64,000 nt of DNA from an uncultured Arthrobacter sp. (lineage in GTDB: Bacteria > Actinomycetota > Actinomycetes > Actinomycetales > Micrococcaceae): positions 26,926 to 90,925 of the forward strand of contig NZ_CANLSZ010000010.1 in the NCBI RefSeq assembly GCF_947493765.1. The letters run 5' to 3'. Made by a program: the position numbers and the translations under genes. The notes beneath the pieces were generated by a model. It worked only from the letters and a program-made list of their open reading frames with translations, did no database searches and was not told where the DNA came from. Below, in pieces: positions 9,151 through 17,276 of the stretch; the stretch's first letter is position 1, and each line of letters begins with the position of its first letter.

Positions 9151-9624
9151 TCAGCTCGCTCCGGCCAGATCCGGCGTCGTGACCTGCGCGGGCGGGACCT
9201 CCGCTCCGGCGTAGGGTGTCGCGGACACCACGGAGACGGACACGGTGGCGCCGCGCGGCGTCCGGTAGGACGCCTCGTCCCCGGGCTTGAGACCGTGAAT
9301 GGCGAGCCCGAGCGGGCTCCGCTCACTGAAGACGTCCATGCTGCTCTCACCGAAGATCTCCCGGCTGCCCATGAGGAACACCTCGGGGTGACCGTCGATG
9401 ACGGCGTTGACCAGCATCCCGGGCTCCACGACACCGTCGTCGGCCGGCTGATGGGTCCGCGCGTCCTTCAGCACCGACATGAGCTGGCGGATGCGTGCTT
9501 CCGCGGCCACCCGCTCCGCGGACCCCTGACTTCCGCGAGCAGCCAGCAGGCCGTCGAGCTCCGCCTGCAGGCGTGCGTGGACCTGGGGTGTGAGCCAGGT
9601 GACGGGTGCGGATGGATGGGTCAT
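9151..9624 (-). CDS. GreA/GreB-family protein
   Basis: A 157-residue protein with an N-terminal helical hairpin (about residues 10-55) and a C-terminal FKBP-like domain holding the family signature SERSPLGLAIHGLKPGDE. Gre factors bind the RNA polymerase secondary channel. The hairpin tip does not show the acidic GDxxENAEY pattern needed by GreA for transcript cleavage; instead it reads ARGSQGSAERVAAEAR. It may therefore be a Gre-like antagonist or a Rnk-type factor. The ATG at 9624 has an AGAGGAG site, which rejects the longer frame. It diverges from the Lys-rich small gene across an AT-rich interval. Confidence 0.8.
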   Translation of the reverse strand: MTHPSAPVTWLTPQVHARLQAELDGLLAARGSQGSAERVAAEARIRQLMSVLKDARTHQPADDGVVEPGMLVNAVIDGHPEVFLMGSREIFGESSMDVFSERSPLGLAIHGLKPGDEASYRTPRGATVSVSVVSATPYAGAEVPPAQVTTPDLAGAS

Positions 9625-9833
9625 CGGGACTCCTCTGAAGGTGACGGGACCGGGTCCGGGCAGGATCGATCGCGGCATTTCGACGGACTGGTGAATACAC
9701 AAGTTTAGCCGCTTTATTTTTCTTTTCAATTCTCTCCGACCCCCGGGACTTCTGGCCGGGAAAAAGGGGACTGGCAAATAAAAAATTACCGCGTATGGTT
9801 GATGCCATAGCGAAAAGAAAAGGCGGTGATCGC

Positions 9834-9968
9834 GTGTCGGGAAAATCTCCTAGAAGTGTTGGCACGAAGAAGCAGGGGAAGTCGATCCTCGAGAAGCGGG
9901 CCGAGAAGAAGGCGAAGGCCGACTCGAGTGACCTGCTGTTCTCGAAGCCCCGCAAGAATCAGCGGTAG
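9834..9968 (+). CDS. small Lys-rich basic protein, 44 aa
   Basis: A 44-codon gene starting at GTG 9834 with an AGGCGGTGA-like site upstream. It encodes a very basic peptide containing KSILEKRAEKKAKADSSD and ending KPRKNQR. An in-frame ATG lies 39 bases earlier (9795) without a ribosome site, so a 57-residue form is possible. Proteins of this shape recur as unnamed small proteins in Micrococcaceae as far as I recall; function unknown. The 130 bases before it (9700-9830) are unusually AT-rich for this window and hold the divergent promoters of this gene and the Gre-like gene. A strong terminator follows at 10040. Confidence 0.6.
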   Translation: MSGKSPRSVGTKKQGKSILEKRAEKKAKADSSDLLFSKPRKNQR

Positions 9969-10039
9969 CACCGGCACACGGGCACGTCCGCCCGGTCATG
10001 ACCTCCGAGTGGCCGCCTGGACAAGTGCGAATTCCGGTG

Positions 10040-10074
10040 AAAGGCACCATTCCTGACGGGATGGTGCCTTTTTG
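10040..10074. terminator. rho-independent terminator
   Basis: An 11-bp perfect stem (AAAGGCACCAT at 10040-10050 with ATGGTGCCTTT at 10061-10071), 10-base loop and a short T run. It separates the small Lys-rich gene from the convergent response regulator and may serve both. Confidence 0.85.
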
Positions 10075-10081
10075 CTTTCTG

Positions 10082-10708
10082 TCAGCGCAGAATTCCTTTA
10101 CGGCGCGCCACGGAGACGGCCGCCGTCCGGGAAGCGACGTCGAGTTTCGAGAAGATATGTGCCAGATGTGATTTCACGGTGGTCTCGCTGATGAAAAGTC
10201 CCGCCGCGATCTCCTGGTTGGTGCGCCCGGCCCCCACTTGCTCCAGCACCTCGATCTCGCGGGAGCTGAGATTGACCCGAGGCTCCCGCATGCGGTCGAG
10301 GAGACGCGACGCGATCACCGGGGCCAGGGCGCTCTCGCCCGCCGCGGCGGCCCTGACGGCGTTCATGAGCTCGTGCGGCGGTGCGTCCTTGAGCAGGTAG
10401 CCGCTCGCGCCGGCCTCGACGGCTCCGAGGATGTCGGCGTCGGAGTCGTAGTTGGTCAGCACCAGCACATAGGGAGCCGCATCGAGCGCCCGGATGGTGC
10501 GGGTGGCACCGGCACCCGTCGTCGTCTCACCACTGCCGAACTGCAGGTCCATGAGGACGACGTCGGGATTCTCGTGCTCCGCGGCGTCGAGCGCCTCCTG
10601 GGGGGTGGCGGCCTCCGCGACCACCTCGATGTCGGGCTCGATGCTGAACAGTGCCTTGAGCCCCGCGCGGACGATGGGGTGGTCGTCCGCGATGACCACC
10701 CGGATCAT
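10082..10708 (-). CDS. NarL/FixJ-family response regulator
   Basis: A 208-residue response regulator with a receiver domain (acidic pair DD at 8-9, phospho-acceptor D54 in VVLMDL, conserved lysine K107 in YLLKD) and a C-terminal LuxR-type helix-turn-helix (LSSREIEVLEQV through TNQEIAAGLFISETTVKSHL). Its start overlaps the stop of the sensor kinase gene by four bases, so they form a cognate pair. The neighbouring divergent ABC exporter genes at 12061 are the likeliest target, by position only. Confidence 0.93.
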   Translation of the reverse strand: MIRVVIADDHPIVRAGLKALFSIEPDIEVVAEAATPQEALDAAEHENPDVVLMDLQFGSGETTTGAGATRTIRALDAAPYVLVLTNYDSDADILGAVEAGASGYLLKDAPPHELMNAVRAAAAGESALAPVIASRLLDRMREPRVNLSSREIEVLEQVGAGRTNQEIAAGLFISETTVKSHLAHIFSKLDVASRTAAVSVARRKGILR

Positions 10709-11892
10709 GCGGCCTCCCCCGGCGCGAGCGTCACGGCGAGGGTGGTCCCGTGGCCCGGGGACGCCTCGATGCTGAGCGTGCCGCCGAGCTGCTGCACGCG
10801 CTCCTGGGTGGCCTGCAGACCGAACGAGTCCGTCGTCCCGCCCGTCGCAGGGGTGAGGACCTGCGGGTCGAACCCCTCGCCGTCGTCGGTCACCGTGAAG
10901 CGCACGTCGCTCCGGTCGACGTCGAGGGTGATGGTGACGGTGGTGGCGTGAGCGTGCTGGATCACATTCGCCACCGCTCCCTGCGCTATGCGCAGCAGCG
11001 CCGTCTGCAGGTGCATCGGCAGCGTCACCGTGTCGGAGACGCGCACCCGCACCGCGAGTCCCTGGGCCGACCACTGCGTCCGCGCGAGGCGGCGGAGGGC
11101 ACCCCCGAGCCCCTGGTCGTCGAGTTCGGGAGGGGTGAGTTCGCGGATGAAGCGGCGCGTATCGGCGAGATTGGCGGCCGCGGTCTCGCGCGCCAGCCGG
11201 ATGTGCTCGACGCCGGGCCTGTCGGCATCGGCGCGCTCGGCCGCGTGCAGCAGCAACTGGATGCTCGAGAGTCCCTGCGCCACGGTGTCGTGGATCTCGC
11301 GTGCCAGCCGGGCGCGCTCGGAGAGCACCCCGGACTCGTGCTCCGTCGCAGCCAGCTGGTCGCGCGTGGCGAGGAGCTCACGCATGAGAGTCTCGCGCTG
11401 CTCCGCCTCGCGGGCCAGGGCCTGGTAGCCCAGTCCGATGAGCAGGGCCACGCCCGCACCCACGGTGGGACCGACCACCCCGCCGGCGGTCCACCCGGTG
11501 TGGAGCGCCAGCCCGGTGATCGCCACTGCGGTCGAGACGACGATCGCGGCGGAACCCCACCACCGGCCCAGGAGGTGCAGGTAGAGGAAGAAGAGGGCGA
11601 AGACCAGGAAGGCTGCGTCCGGCGTCAGTACCAGCAGACCCACCCAGCCGAGGGTCAGGACCCCCACCCAGGCCGCCCGGACCACTGGCGCACCGGCGCG
11701 GGACCGCACCGGTAGGAGCACGCCCAGACCGTAGACCACCAGGAGGAGGGCGGAGAGGAGGATGACGACGGCGCTGTACTCGCCGGGGCGCAGGACGGCA
11801 CGGACGATCACGACGACGGTGAGGAGTGCGAACAGCACATGGAGCCCTGTGCGCAGGCCCACGAAGACCGGGGTCAGAGCGGTAGGGGCCAT
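10705..11892 (-). CDS. sensor histidine kinase (HisKA_3 type)
   Basis: A 395-residue membrane sensor kinase. The N-terminal half (about 1-155) is a set of five or six hydrophobic helices with little extracellular sequence, so the stimulus is probably sensed in or near the membrane. The dimerisation box with the phospho-accepting His is AREIHDTVAQGLSSIQLLLH, and the ATPase domain carries GAVANVIQHAHA and DDGEGFDP. Coupled to the response regulator downstream. The divergent FtsX/LolD-type transporter suggests a cell-envelope stress or drug-export circuit. Confidence 0.92.
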   Translation of the reverse strand: MAPTALTPVFVGLRTGLHVLFALLTVVVIVRAVLRPGEYSAVVILLSALLLVVYGLGVLLPVRSRAGAPVVRAAWVGVLTLGWVGLLVLTPDAAFLVFALFFLYLHLLGRWWGSAAIVVSTAVAITGLALHTGWTAGGVVGPTVGAGVALLIGLGYQALAREAEQRETLMRELLATRDQLAATEHESGVLSERARLAREIHDTVAQGLSSIQLLLHAAERADADRPGVEHIRLARETAAANLADTRRFIRELTPPELDDQGLGGALRRLARTQWSAQGLAVRVRVSDTVTLPMHLQTALLRIAQGAVANVIQHAHATTVTITLDVDRSDVRFTVTDDGEGFDPQVLTPATGGTTDSFGLQATQERVQQLGGTLSIEASPGHGTTLAVTLAPGEAA

Positions 11893-12060
11893 GGGCTGAA
11901 TGCTACGCGACCACCACTCGACCCTCCCATCCTCCGAAAGGACGACTCCCGGACCCTCCCTTCGGAGCCGCGAGGACGTTCTGGCGGCCGATGTGTCCCG
12001 CAGCGCGGATCGGCAGAGTTGAGGGTGTCATCTCCTCCGGTGACATGAAAGGAAAACACC

Positions 12061-13134
12061 ATGTTCGTCGCGTTACGCGATCTGCGCTTCGCCCGGGGCC
12101 GCTTCGTCCTCATCGGGGCCGTCGTCGGCCTCATCACCGTCCTCGTCGGTTTCCTCAGTGGTCTGACCGGCGGACTCGCCAACCAGAACATCTCGGCCGT
12201 CCTCGACCTGCCCGGCGACCGCGTGGTCTTCTCCACGCCGTCCAATGATCAGGAGGGGAGTCCCACCTTCGCCGACTCCAGGATCACGGAGGACCAGGCT
12301 GCGGGGTGGGCCGCTACGGACGGGGTGTCCTCGGCGCAGCCGATCGGCATCAGCCAGACCAGCGCCGAGTCCGGTGACAACCGGGCGGCCATCGCGGTCT
12401 TCGGCGTCCAGCCCGGATTCGAGCCGGCCTCCCCGTCCGGCGACGGCTTGCTCAGCCTGTCCGGGACCGCAGCCGATGACCTCGGTGTCACCGTCGGTGG
12501 GGAGGTGGACATCGCCGGAACCACCTACACCGTGGAGAAGATCGACGGCGAGCGCTGGTACAGCCACACCACGGTGGTGCAGATGACCCTCGGCGACTGG
12601 CAGTCCTACTCCGATGCGACGGGCAACCCGGACACGTTCGCCACCGTCCTCGCCGTCACCGGCTCCCCCGACTGGGAGGCTGCCGACACCGTCCAGGCCA
12701 CCGTCTCGGAGGGCACACTCGGATCGCTGATGGCCCTGAGCGCCTTCAAGTCGGAGATCGGTTCGCTGCTGCTCATGGTCGCCATGCTGTTCGGCATCTC
12801 GGGTCTGGTCATCGGCGCGTTCTTCACCGTCTGGACCATGCAGCGCAAGGGTGACGTCGCCGTCCTCAAGGCCCTCGGCGCCAGCACCGCGTCGCTGGTC
12901 CGTGATGCCCTCGGCCAGGCGCTCGTGGTGCTGGTCATCGGGATCGGGATCGGCCTGGGCATCGTGGTGCTCCTCGGCCTTCTCCTCGGATCGGCACTGC
13001 CCTTCATCCTCAGTCCCCTCACCACGCTGCTGCCCGCCGCGATCATGATCGCCCTGGGCCTCGCCGGAGCGGCCTTCGCGCTCCGTTCAGTCACCTCCGC
13101 AGACCCCCTCACAGCACTCGGGAGCAACCGATGA
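12061..13134 (+). CDS. ABC transporter permease, FtsX/MacB type
   Basis: A 357-residue permease with one N-terminal membrane helix (about 17-37), a large extracytoplasmic domain (about 40-225), and three C-terminal helices of the FtsX fold (about 235-260, 280-310, 315-345). It has the family's cytoplasmic coupling motif MQRKGDVAVLKALGAS. An AAAGGAAA site precedes ATG 12061. It overlaps the ATPase gene by four bases. Such single-permease pairs move lipids, lipoproteins, peptides or drugs outward, or transmit force rather than transport. Likely controlled by the divergent two-component system. Confidence 0.9.
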   Translation: MFVALRDLRFARGRFVLIGAVVGLITVLVGFLSGLTGGLANQNISAVLDLPGDRVVFSTPSNDQEGSPTFADSRITEDQAAGWAATDGVSSAQPIGISQTSAESGDNRAAIAVFGVQPGFEPASPSGDGLLSLSGTAADDLGVTVGGEVDIAGTTYTVEKIDGERWYSHTTVVQMTLGDWQSYSDATGNPDTFATVLAVTGSPDWEAADTVQATVSEGTLGSLMALSAFKSEIGSLLLMVAMLFGISGLVIGAFFTVWTMQRKGDVAVLKALGASTASLVRDALGQALVVLVIGIGIGLGIVVLLGLLLGSALPFILSPLTTLLPAAIMIALGLAGAAFALRSVTSADPLTALGSNR

Positions 13135-13826
13135 TCCACCTCGATGACGTCACCCTCACCTTCCCCGACGGCGAGAACCGCATCACCGCCGTCGACCACG
13201 TGTCCCTCACCGCCCATCCCGGCACGGTCACGGGCATCACCGGACCCAGCGGTTCCGGGAAGTCCAGTCTCCTCGCCGTCGCCGCCACGCTGATCCGCCC
13301 CGACTCGGGTCGTGTGATGATCGACGACGTCGACACGGCGACCATGGATCCCGCCGAGGCCACCGACCTCCGCCGCACGAAGATCGGCATCGTCTTCCAG
13401 CAGTCGAACCTCATCCCGTCCCTGACCTCGCAGGAGCAGCTGGCCGTCATGAACGAACTCGGGGCCTTGAACAGCAGGCAGCACCGGGCGGAGGCCTCGG
13501 CACGCGCAGCGACGCTGCTCGACGCCGTCGGGATGGGCGACCAGGCCGACAAGCGGCCCCACCAGCTCTCCGGTGGTCAGCGCCAGCGGGTCAACATCGC
13601 CCGGGCCCTCATGAACGAACCGAGCGTCCTGCTGGTCGACGAGCCCACCAGCGCCCTGGACCAGGAGCGCGGAGCGAGCATCATCGAGCTGATCCTGCAG
13701 CTCACGGGCGAGATGAACACCTCGACCCTGCTCGTCACCCACGACCTCGTCCACCTCCCCCGGATGCACGGCTCGGTGAACATGGTGGACGGCCGGCTCA
13801 GCAGCGCCATGACGGTCCCTGCCTGA
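13131..13826 (+). CDS. ABC transporter ATP-binding protein, LolD/MacB type
   Basis: A 231-residue ATPase with Walker A GPSGSGKSS (about 39-47), Q-loop FQQSNLIPSL, signature LSGGQRQRVNIARAL, Walker B LLVDEPTSALD and switch His in LVTHDL. Start ATG overlaps the permease stop (ATGA). Together with the permease it forms a two-gene exporter of the type often paired with NarL-family two-component systems. Substrate unknown. Confidence 0.93.
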   Translation: MIHLDDVTLTFPDGENRITAVDHVSLTAHPGTVTGITGPSGSGKSSLLAVAATLIRPDSGRVMIDDVDTATMDPAEATDLRRTKIGIVFQQSNLIPSLTSQEQLAVMNELGALNSRQHRAEASARAATLLDAVGMGDQADKRPHQLSGGQRQRVNIARALMNEPSVLLVDEPTSALDQERGASIIELILQLTGEMNTSTLLVTHDLVHLPRMHGSVNMVDGRLSSAMTVPA

Positions 13827-13898
13827 ACCGGTCGTGGACGAGGGCCGGCCGACTGACCGCTCCTCGTCCGTGTCGTCGGACCGCCGCGACGGCCGGCA

Positions 13899-14723
13899 TC
13901 ACCCCTGGGACAGCAGCCGTTCCAGGGCTTCCTCCATGATCTCGAGGTCGATCCGGACGTGGTGCCGGGCCACGTCCTCCGCCGTGACGGCGTCCCCCGT
14001 GCAGATCGCGTGGATCAGCGTCTCGTGATCGGCCAGCGAGCGCGCCTCCATCGCCGCCATCCGGTCCACCGGGCCCCAGGGATGAGCGGGCGAGGCCACG
14101 CTCAGGCGGCGCTCCAGCTCGGCCAGGATGGTGGCGAGCGCCGCATTGTGGGCGGCAGCACTGATGGCGGCGTGCAGGGCGGCGTCCGCCTGCTGCGACG
14201 GATGTCCCGAGTCCGCGGTACGGAACGCGGCCAGTCGCTGCGTCAGGAGGTCGACGTCGTCCGCCGTGTGGTTCGTCGCCGCGGCCCGCGCCACCGCCCC
14301 GTGGAGGAGGGAGAGTGCCTCGCTCAGCTCCCTGATCGACTCCCACCTGGCCTGCAGGGTCCGGCTGACTGCGTCCCGGGAGGAGTCCTCCCACTGGCTG
14401 CTGACGAAGGACCCTCCCGTGCGGCCCCGCTGCGTCACCAGCAGCCCGGCCTCGACCAGTCGTGAGATCGCCTCCCGCACCGTGGTGCGGCCCACCTGCA
14501 GAGCGGCGGCGAGCTCCCGCTCGGAGGGAAGCCGGGAGCCGGGAAGATACTCACCCACCGCGATGGCCGTGATGAGGCGATCGGTGATCTCGTCCCCGCG
14601 GGAGGGACCGGGATCGGCCACACGCAGGGGGGAGGCCAGCGGCGCCACCGCAGATGCGGGGCTCACCAGATGGTCCGGACGACGACGAGCGTCCTGGTCC
14701 GGCGGGGACTCCGATCGAGGCAT
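13899..14723 (-). CDS. GntR-family transcriptional regulator, FadR subgroup
   Basis: A regulator of about 274 residues with a winged helix (DEITDRLITAIAVGEYLPGS, then SERELAAALQVGRTTVREAISRL) and a helical FCD effector domain (HAAISAAAHN, DHETLIHAI, HHVRIDLE) that usually binds a carboxylate through a metal. The start is uncertain: ATG 14723 is used, with GGAGG too close to it; an in-frame TTG at 14783 with a GAAGGTGG site would add 20 residues. It is divergent from the permease/formamidase operon and presumably controls it through the palindrome at 14739. Confidence 0.85.
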   Translation of the reverse strand: MPRSESPPDQDARRRPDHLVSPASAVAPLASPLRVADPGPSRGDEITDRLITAIAVGEYLPGSRLPSERELAAALQVGRTTVREAISRLVEAGLLVTQRGRTGGSFVSSQWEDSSRDAVSRTLQARWESIRELSEALSLLHGAVARAAATNHTADDVDLLTQRLAAFRTADSGHPSQQADAALHAAISAAAHNAALATILAELERRLSVASPAHPWGPVDRMAAMEARSLADHETLIHAICTGDAVTAEDVARHHVRIDLEIMEEALERLLSQG

Positions 14724-14738
14724 CCTCCATGGTAGATG

Positions 14739-14750
14739 ACGGAGCTCCGT
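14739..14750. promoter_or_regulatory. candidate GntR-type operator palindrome
   Basis: A perfect 12-bp palindrome, ACGGAGCTCCGT, in the short divergent interval between the FadR-type regulator and the permease. Position suggests autoregulation and control of the permease operon; binding is inferred only from location. If the longer TTG start of the regulator is correct, the palindrome would lie within its coding sequence. Confidence 0.4.
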
Positions 14751-14816
14751 AAAAGGTCTTGGCGTAAAACCATTTCTGCGCAATGATGTTGCCCACCTTC
14801 AACCGGAAAGATCACC

Positions 14817-16271
14817 ATGGCCGCATCGCGCTCGGACCAGGAGTCCACAGCCCAGCAGGAACTCGAAGCCTATGGCTACAAGCAGGAGCTCAAACGCTCC
14901 GTCTCCACCGTGGATCTGCTGATCTACGGCCTCATCTTCATGGTGCCCATAGCGCCCTGGGCCATCTTCGGCACGGTCTACAACGCCTCCGAGGGCATGG
15001 TGCCGCTGGTCTACCTGATCGGGCTCGTCGCGATGCTGTTCACCGCGCTCGCCTACGGCCAGATGGCGAAGGCGATCCCGCTCGCCGGGTCGGTGTTCTC
15101 CTACGTGGGACGCGGCATCCACCGGACAGCCGGCTTCTTCGCGGGCTGGGCCATCCTCCTGGACTACCTCCTCGTACCGACCCTCCTCTACGTCTTCGCG
15201 GCCGAGTCCATGATCGGGCTCTTCCCCGGCTCCGCGCGCTGGGTGTGGGCACTGATCTTCGTCGCCATCAACACCGTGGTGAATCTGATGGGCATCAGTT
15301 CCATCAAGATCATGAACCGCGTCTTCCTGGCCGTCGAGGTGGTGTTCGTCGTGATCTTCGTGATCCTCGCCGTCGTCGCCCTCAACGGCGGCACCGTCCC
15401 GGGTGCGGAGTTCAGCAGCGCTCCCATCTGGGACTCGAGCAAGGTCACCGGGCCATTGCTCGCCTCGGCCCTGTCCATCGCGGTACTCAGCTTCCTGGGC
15501 TTCGACGGCATCTCCACCATGGCCGAGGAGTCCACCGGCAAGCGCAACGCGGCGGGCAAGGCCATGCTGCTCGCCCTGGTGATCGTGGCGTTCTGCTTCA
15601 TCGTGCAGACCTGGTTCGCGAGCCTGCTCGCCGGGGGACGTGCCTCCTTCAGCGACGACGAGGTGGGCAACGCCTTCTTCCTGCTGGTCGAGGCGGCCTC
15701 CTCCAGCGGCTGGGCCACCGCGTTCTTCGTGGTCAACGTCCTGGCCCTCGGGATCGCCAACGCCATGGCAGCACAGGCGGCCACCTCGCGCCTGCTGTAC
15801 TCGATGAGCCGGGATCGTCAGCTGCCGACCTTCCTGAGCAGGATCAACACCCGCAAGGTACCCCAGTACGCCATCCTGACCGTCTCGGCGATCTCCGCGG
15901 TGCTCGTGCTCTTCTTCGTGGGCCAGATCGACGTCATCTCCGCCCTGGTCAACTTCGGCGCACTCTTCGGATTCATGCTGCTGCACCTGTCGGTGATCGT
16001 GCACTACGTGGTGCGGCAGAAGTCCACCAACTACCTGCTGCACCTGGTGGTGCCGGTCATCGGTTTCCTGATCATCGGCTACGTGCTCCTCAACGCCAGC
16101 ATCGAGGCCAAGATCGGCGGCGTGGTCTGGCTGATCATCGGCGCCGTCGTCTTCGCCTACTACCGTAGGACCGGCCGCACCACCGGTGCGCTCGGGTCGG
16201 ACGCCGCCGACGGCGGGCCCGACGACGACCAACGACCGGTGCCCGCCACCGGAGAACGCGGAGGACTCTGA
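14817..16271 (+). CDS. APC-superfamily amino acid / amine permease
   Basis: A 484-residue transporter of the amino acid-polyamine-organocation superfamily with about twelve hydrophobic helices, beginning at SVSTVDLLIYGLIFMVPIAPW and containing the signature-like SFLGFDGISTMAEES. The C-terminal 30 residues are hydrophilic and acidic. ATG 14817 follows a CCGGAAAG site. The formamidase/acetamidase gene starts four bases after its stop, so the permease most likely imports the amide, amine or amino acid that this enzyme or downstream steps use. Closest group by pattern is the putrescine/GABA-type permeases. Confidence 0.88.
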   Translation: MAASRSDQESTAQQELEAYGYKQELKRSVSTVDLLIYGLIFMVPIAPWAIFGTVYNASEGMVPLVYLIGLVAMLFTALAYGQMAKAIPLAGSVFSYVGRGIHRTAGFFAGWAILLDYLLVPTLLYVFAAESMIGLFPGSARWVWALIFVAINTVVNLMGISSIKIMNRVFLAVEVVFVVIFVILAVVALNGGTVPGAEFSSAPIWDSSKVTGPLLASALSIAVLSFLGFDGISTMAEESTGKRNAAGKAMLLALVIVAFCFIVQTWFASLLAGGRASFSDDEVGNAFFLLVEAASSSGWATAFFVVNVLALGIANAMAAQAATSRLLYSMSRDRQLPTFLSRINTRKVPQYAILTVSAISAVLVLFFVGQIDVISALVNFGALFGFMLLHLSVIVHYVVRQKSTNYLLHLVVPVIGFLIIGYVLLNASIEAKIGGVVWLIIGAVVFAYYRRTGRTTGALGSDAADGGPDDDQRPVPATGERGGL

Positions 16272-16275
16272 CACC

Positions 16276-17196
16276 ATGGACCACTTCCTCGACAAGTCCC
16301 ACGGCCAGCCGAATTTCTCGTCCACCACCGAACCCGCCCTGCGGATCGAGCCCGGAACGGGTGAGCGCATCGGCTTCGAGACGAGTGACGAGGTGTACGC
16401 GCAGCTGCACGAGCACCGCGACATGGGCAAGCTCACGGCACAGCTGAATCCCGTCACCGGTCCCGTCCACGTGGAGGGCGCCCAGCCGGGCGACGCGCTG
16501 GCCGTGACCATCCACGAGATCAGGCTCAAGGACTGCGGCTGGTCCGTCAGCCTGCCCGGCACCGGAGCACTGCAGCACCGGATGGGGTCGGAGATGTTCA
16601 CGCGCCGCGTCCCCATCGATACCCAGGGTGTCCACGTGACGGACCGGCACGTGCTCGAGCCCCGCCCGATGATCGGCTGCATCGGCACGGCGCCTGCGAA
16701 CGGCGTGAACTCCACCGTGATGCCCTCCTACTCCCAGGGCGGCAACATGGATCTGACGGAGTGCAGGCCGGGCTCCACCGTCTATCTGCCGGTGATGGTG
16801 GAGGGCGCGTATCTGTCCATCGGGGACATCCACGCCATCATGGCCGAGGGTGAGTCCTCCTTCGTCGCGATCGAGGCGGAGGGGATCGCCGTGGTGAGCG
16901 TCGACGTCGTCAAGGGCATGGAGCTGCGTGCCCCGCGGGTGGAGACCGACGACGAGTGGATCTTCGTGGGTCTCGGCGATCCCGTCCAGGAGAGCATCAC
17001 GCGCGGGTACGAGGACATGTTCGACTTCCTCGTCACGGATCGTGGCTGGGAGCAGGGTGACGCCTATGCCCTGATGAGCGCCGTCGGGCACAGCCGGCTC
17101 GGCGGGCCGACGGGCAGTGGTGATCCCGACCCGCTGCACCCCATGACGCCTGTTGGGGCGGTGACCACCCACCGCCTCCCGAAGAGCGTCCTGTAG
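16276..17196 (+). CDS. acetamidase/formamidase family protein
   Basis: A 306-residue FmdA/AmdA-family amidohydrolase, which releases ammonia from small aliphatic amides. Family blocks visible are VEGAQPGDALAVTI, MIGCIGTAP, SYSQGGNMD, VEGAYLSIGDIHAIMAEGE and the C-terminal DAYALMSAVGHSR. ATG 16276 lies five bases after the permease stop and was chosen over an upstream in-frame codon inside the permease. Cytoplasmic. With the permease and the FadR-type regulator it forms an amide-use cassette. Substrate could be formamide, acetamide or a related compound. Confidence 0.88.
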   Translation: MDHFLDKSHGQPNFSSTTEPALRIEPGTGERIGFETSDEVYAQLHEHRDMGKLTAQLNPVTGPVHVEGAQPGDALAVTIHEIRLKDCGWSVSLPGTGALQHRMGSEMFTRRVPIDTQGVHVTDRHVLEPRPMIGCIGTAPANGVNSTVMPSYSQGGNMDLTECRPGSTVYLPVMVEGAYLSIGDIHAIMAEGESSFVAIEAEGIAVVSVDVVKGMELRAPRVETDDEWIFVGLGDPVQESITRGYEDMFDFLVTDRGWEQGDAYALMSAVGHSRLGGPTGSGDPDPLHPMTPVGAVTTHRLPKSVL

Positions 17197-17276
17197 CTCG
17201 TCGCGGACTTCAGGGGCTCATACACGGGGACCTACCATGGAGAGGAGACCGGACACGTAGAGACCCTGGGGCATGA

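Noticed and set aside
12001..12060. RNA leader or riboswitch before the ABC permease
   Set aside because: The divergent interval is short and shows no conserved stem set; only a normal ribosome site is visible.
14799..16715. 638-codon minus-strand open frame over the permease and formamidase
   Set aside because: Translation is rich in His, Asp, Gly and Arg without any domain, as expected for an antisense shadow.
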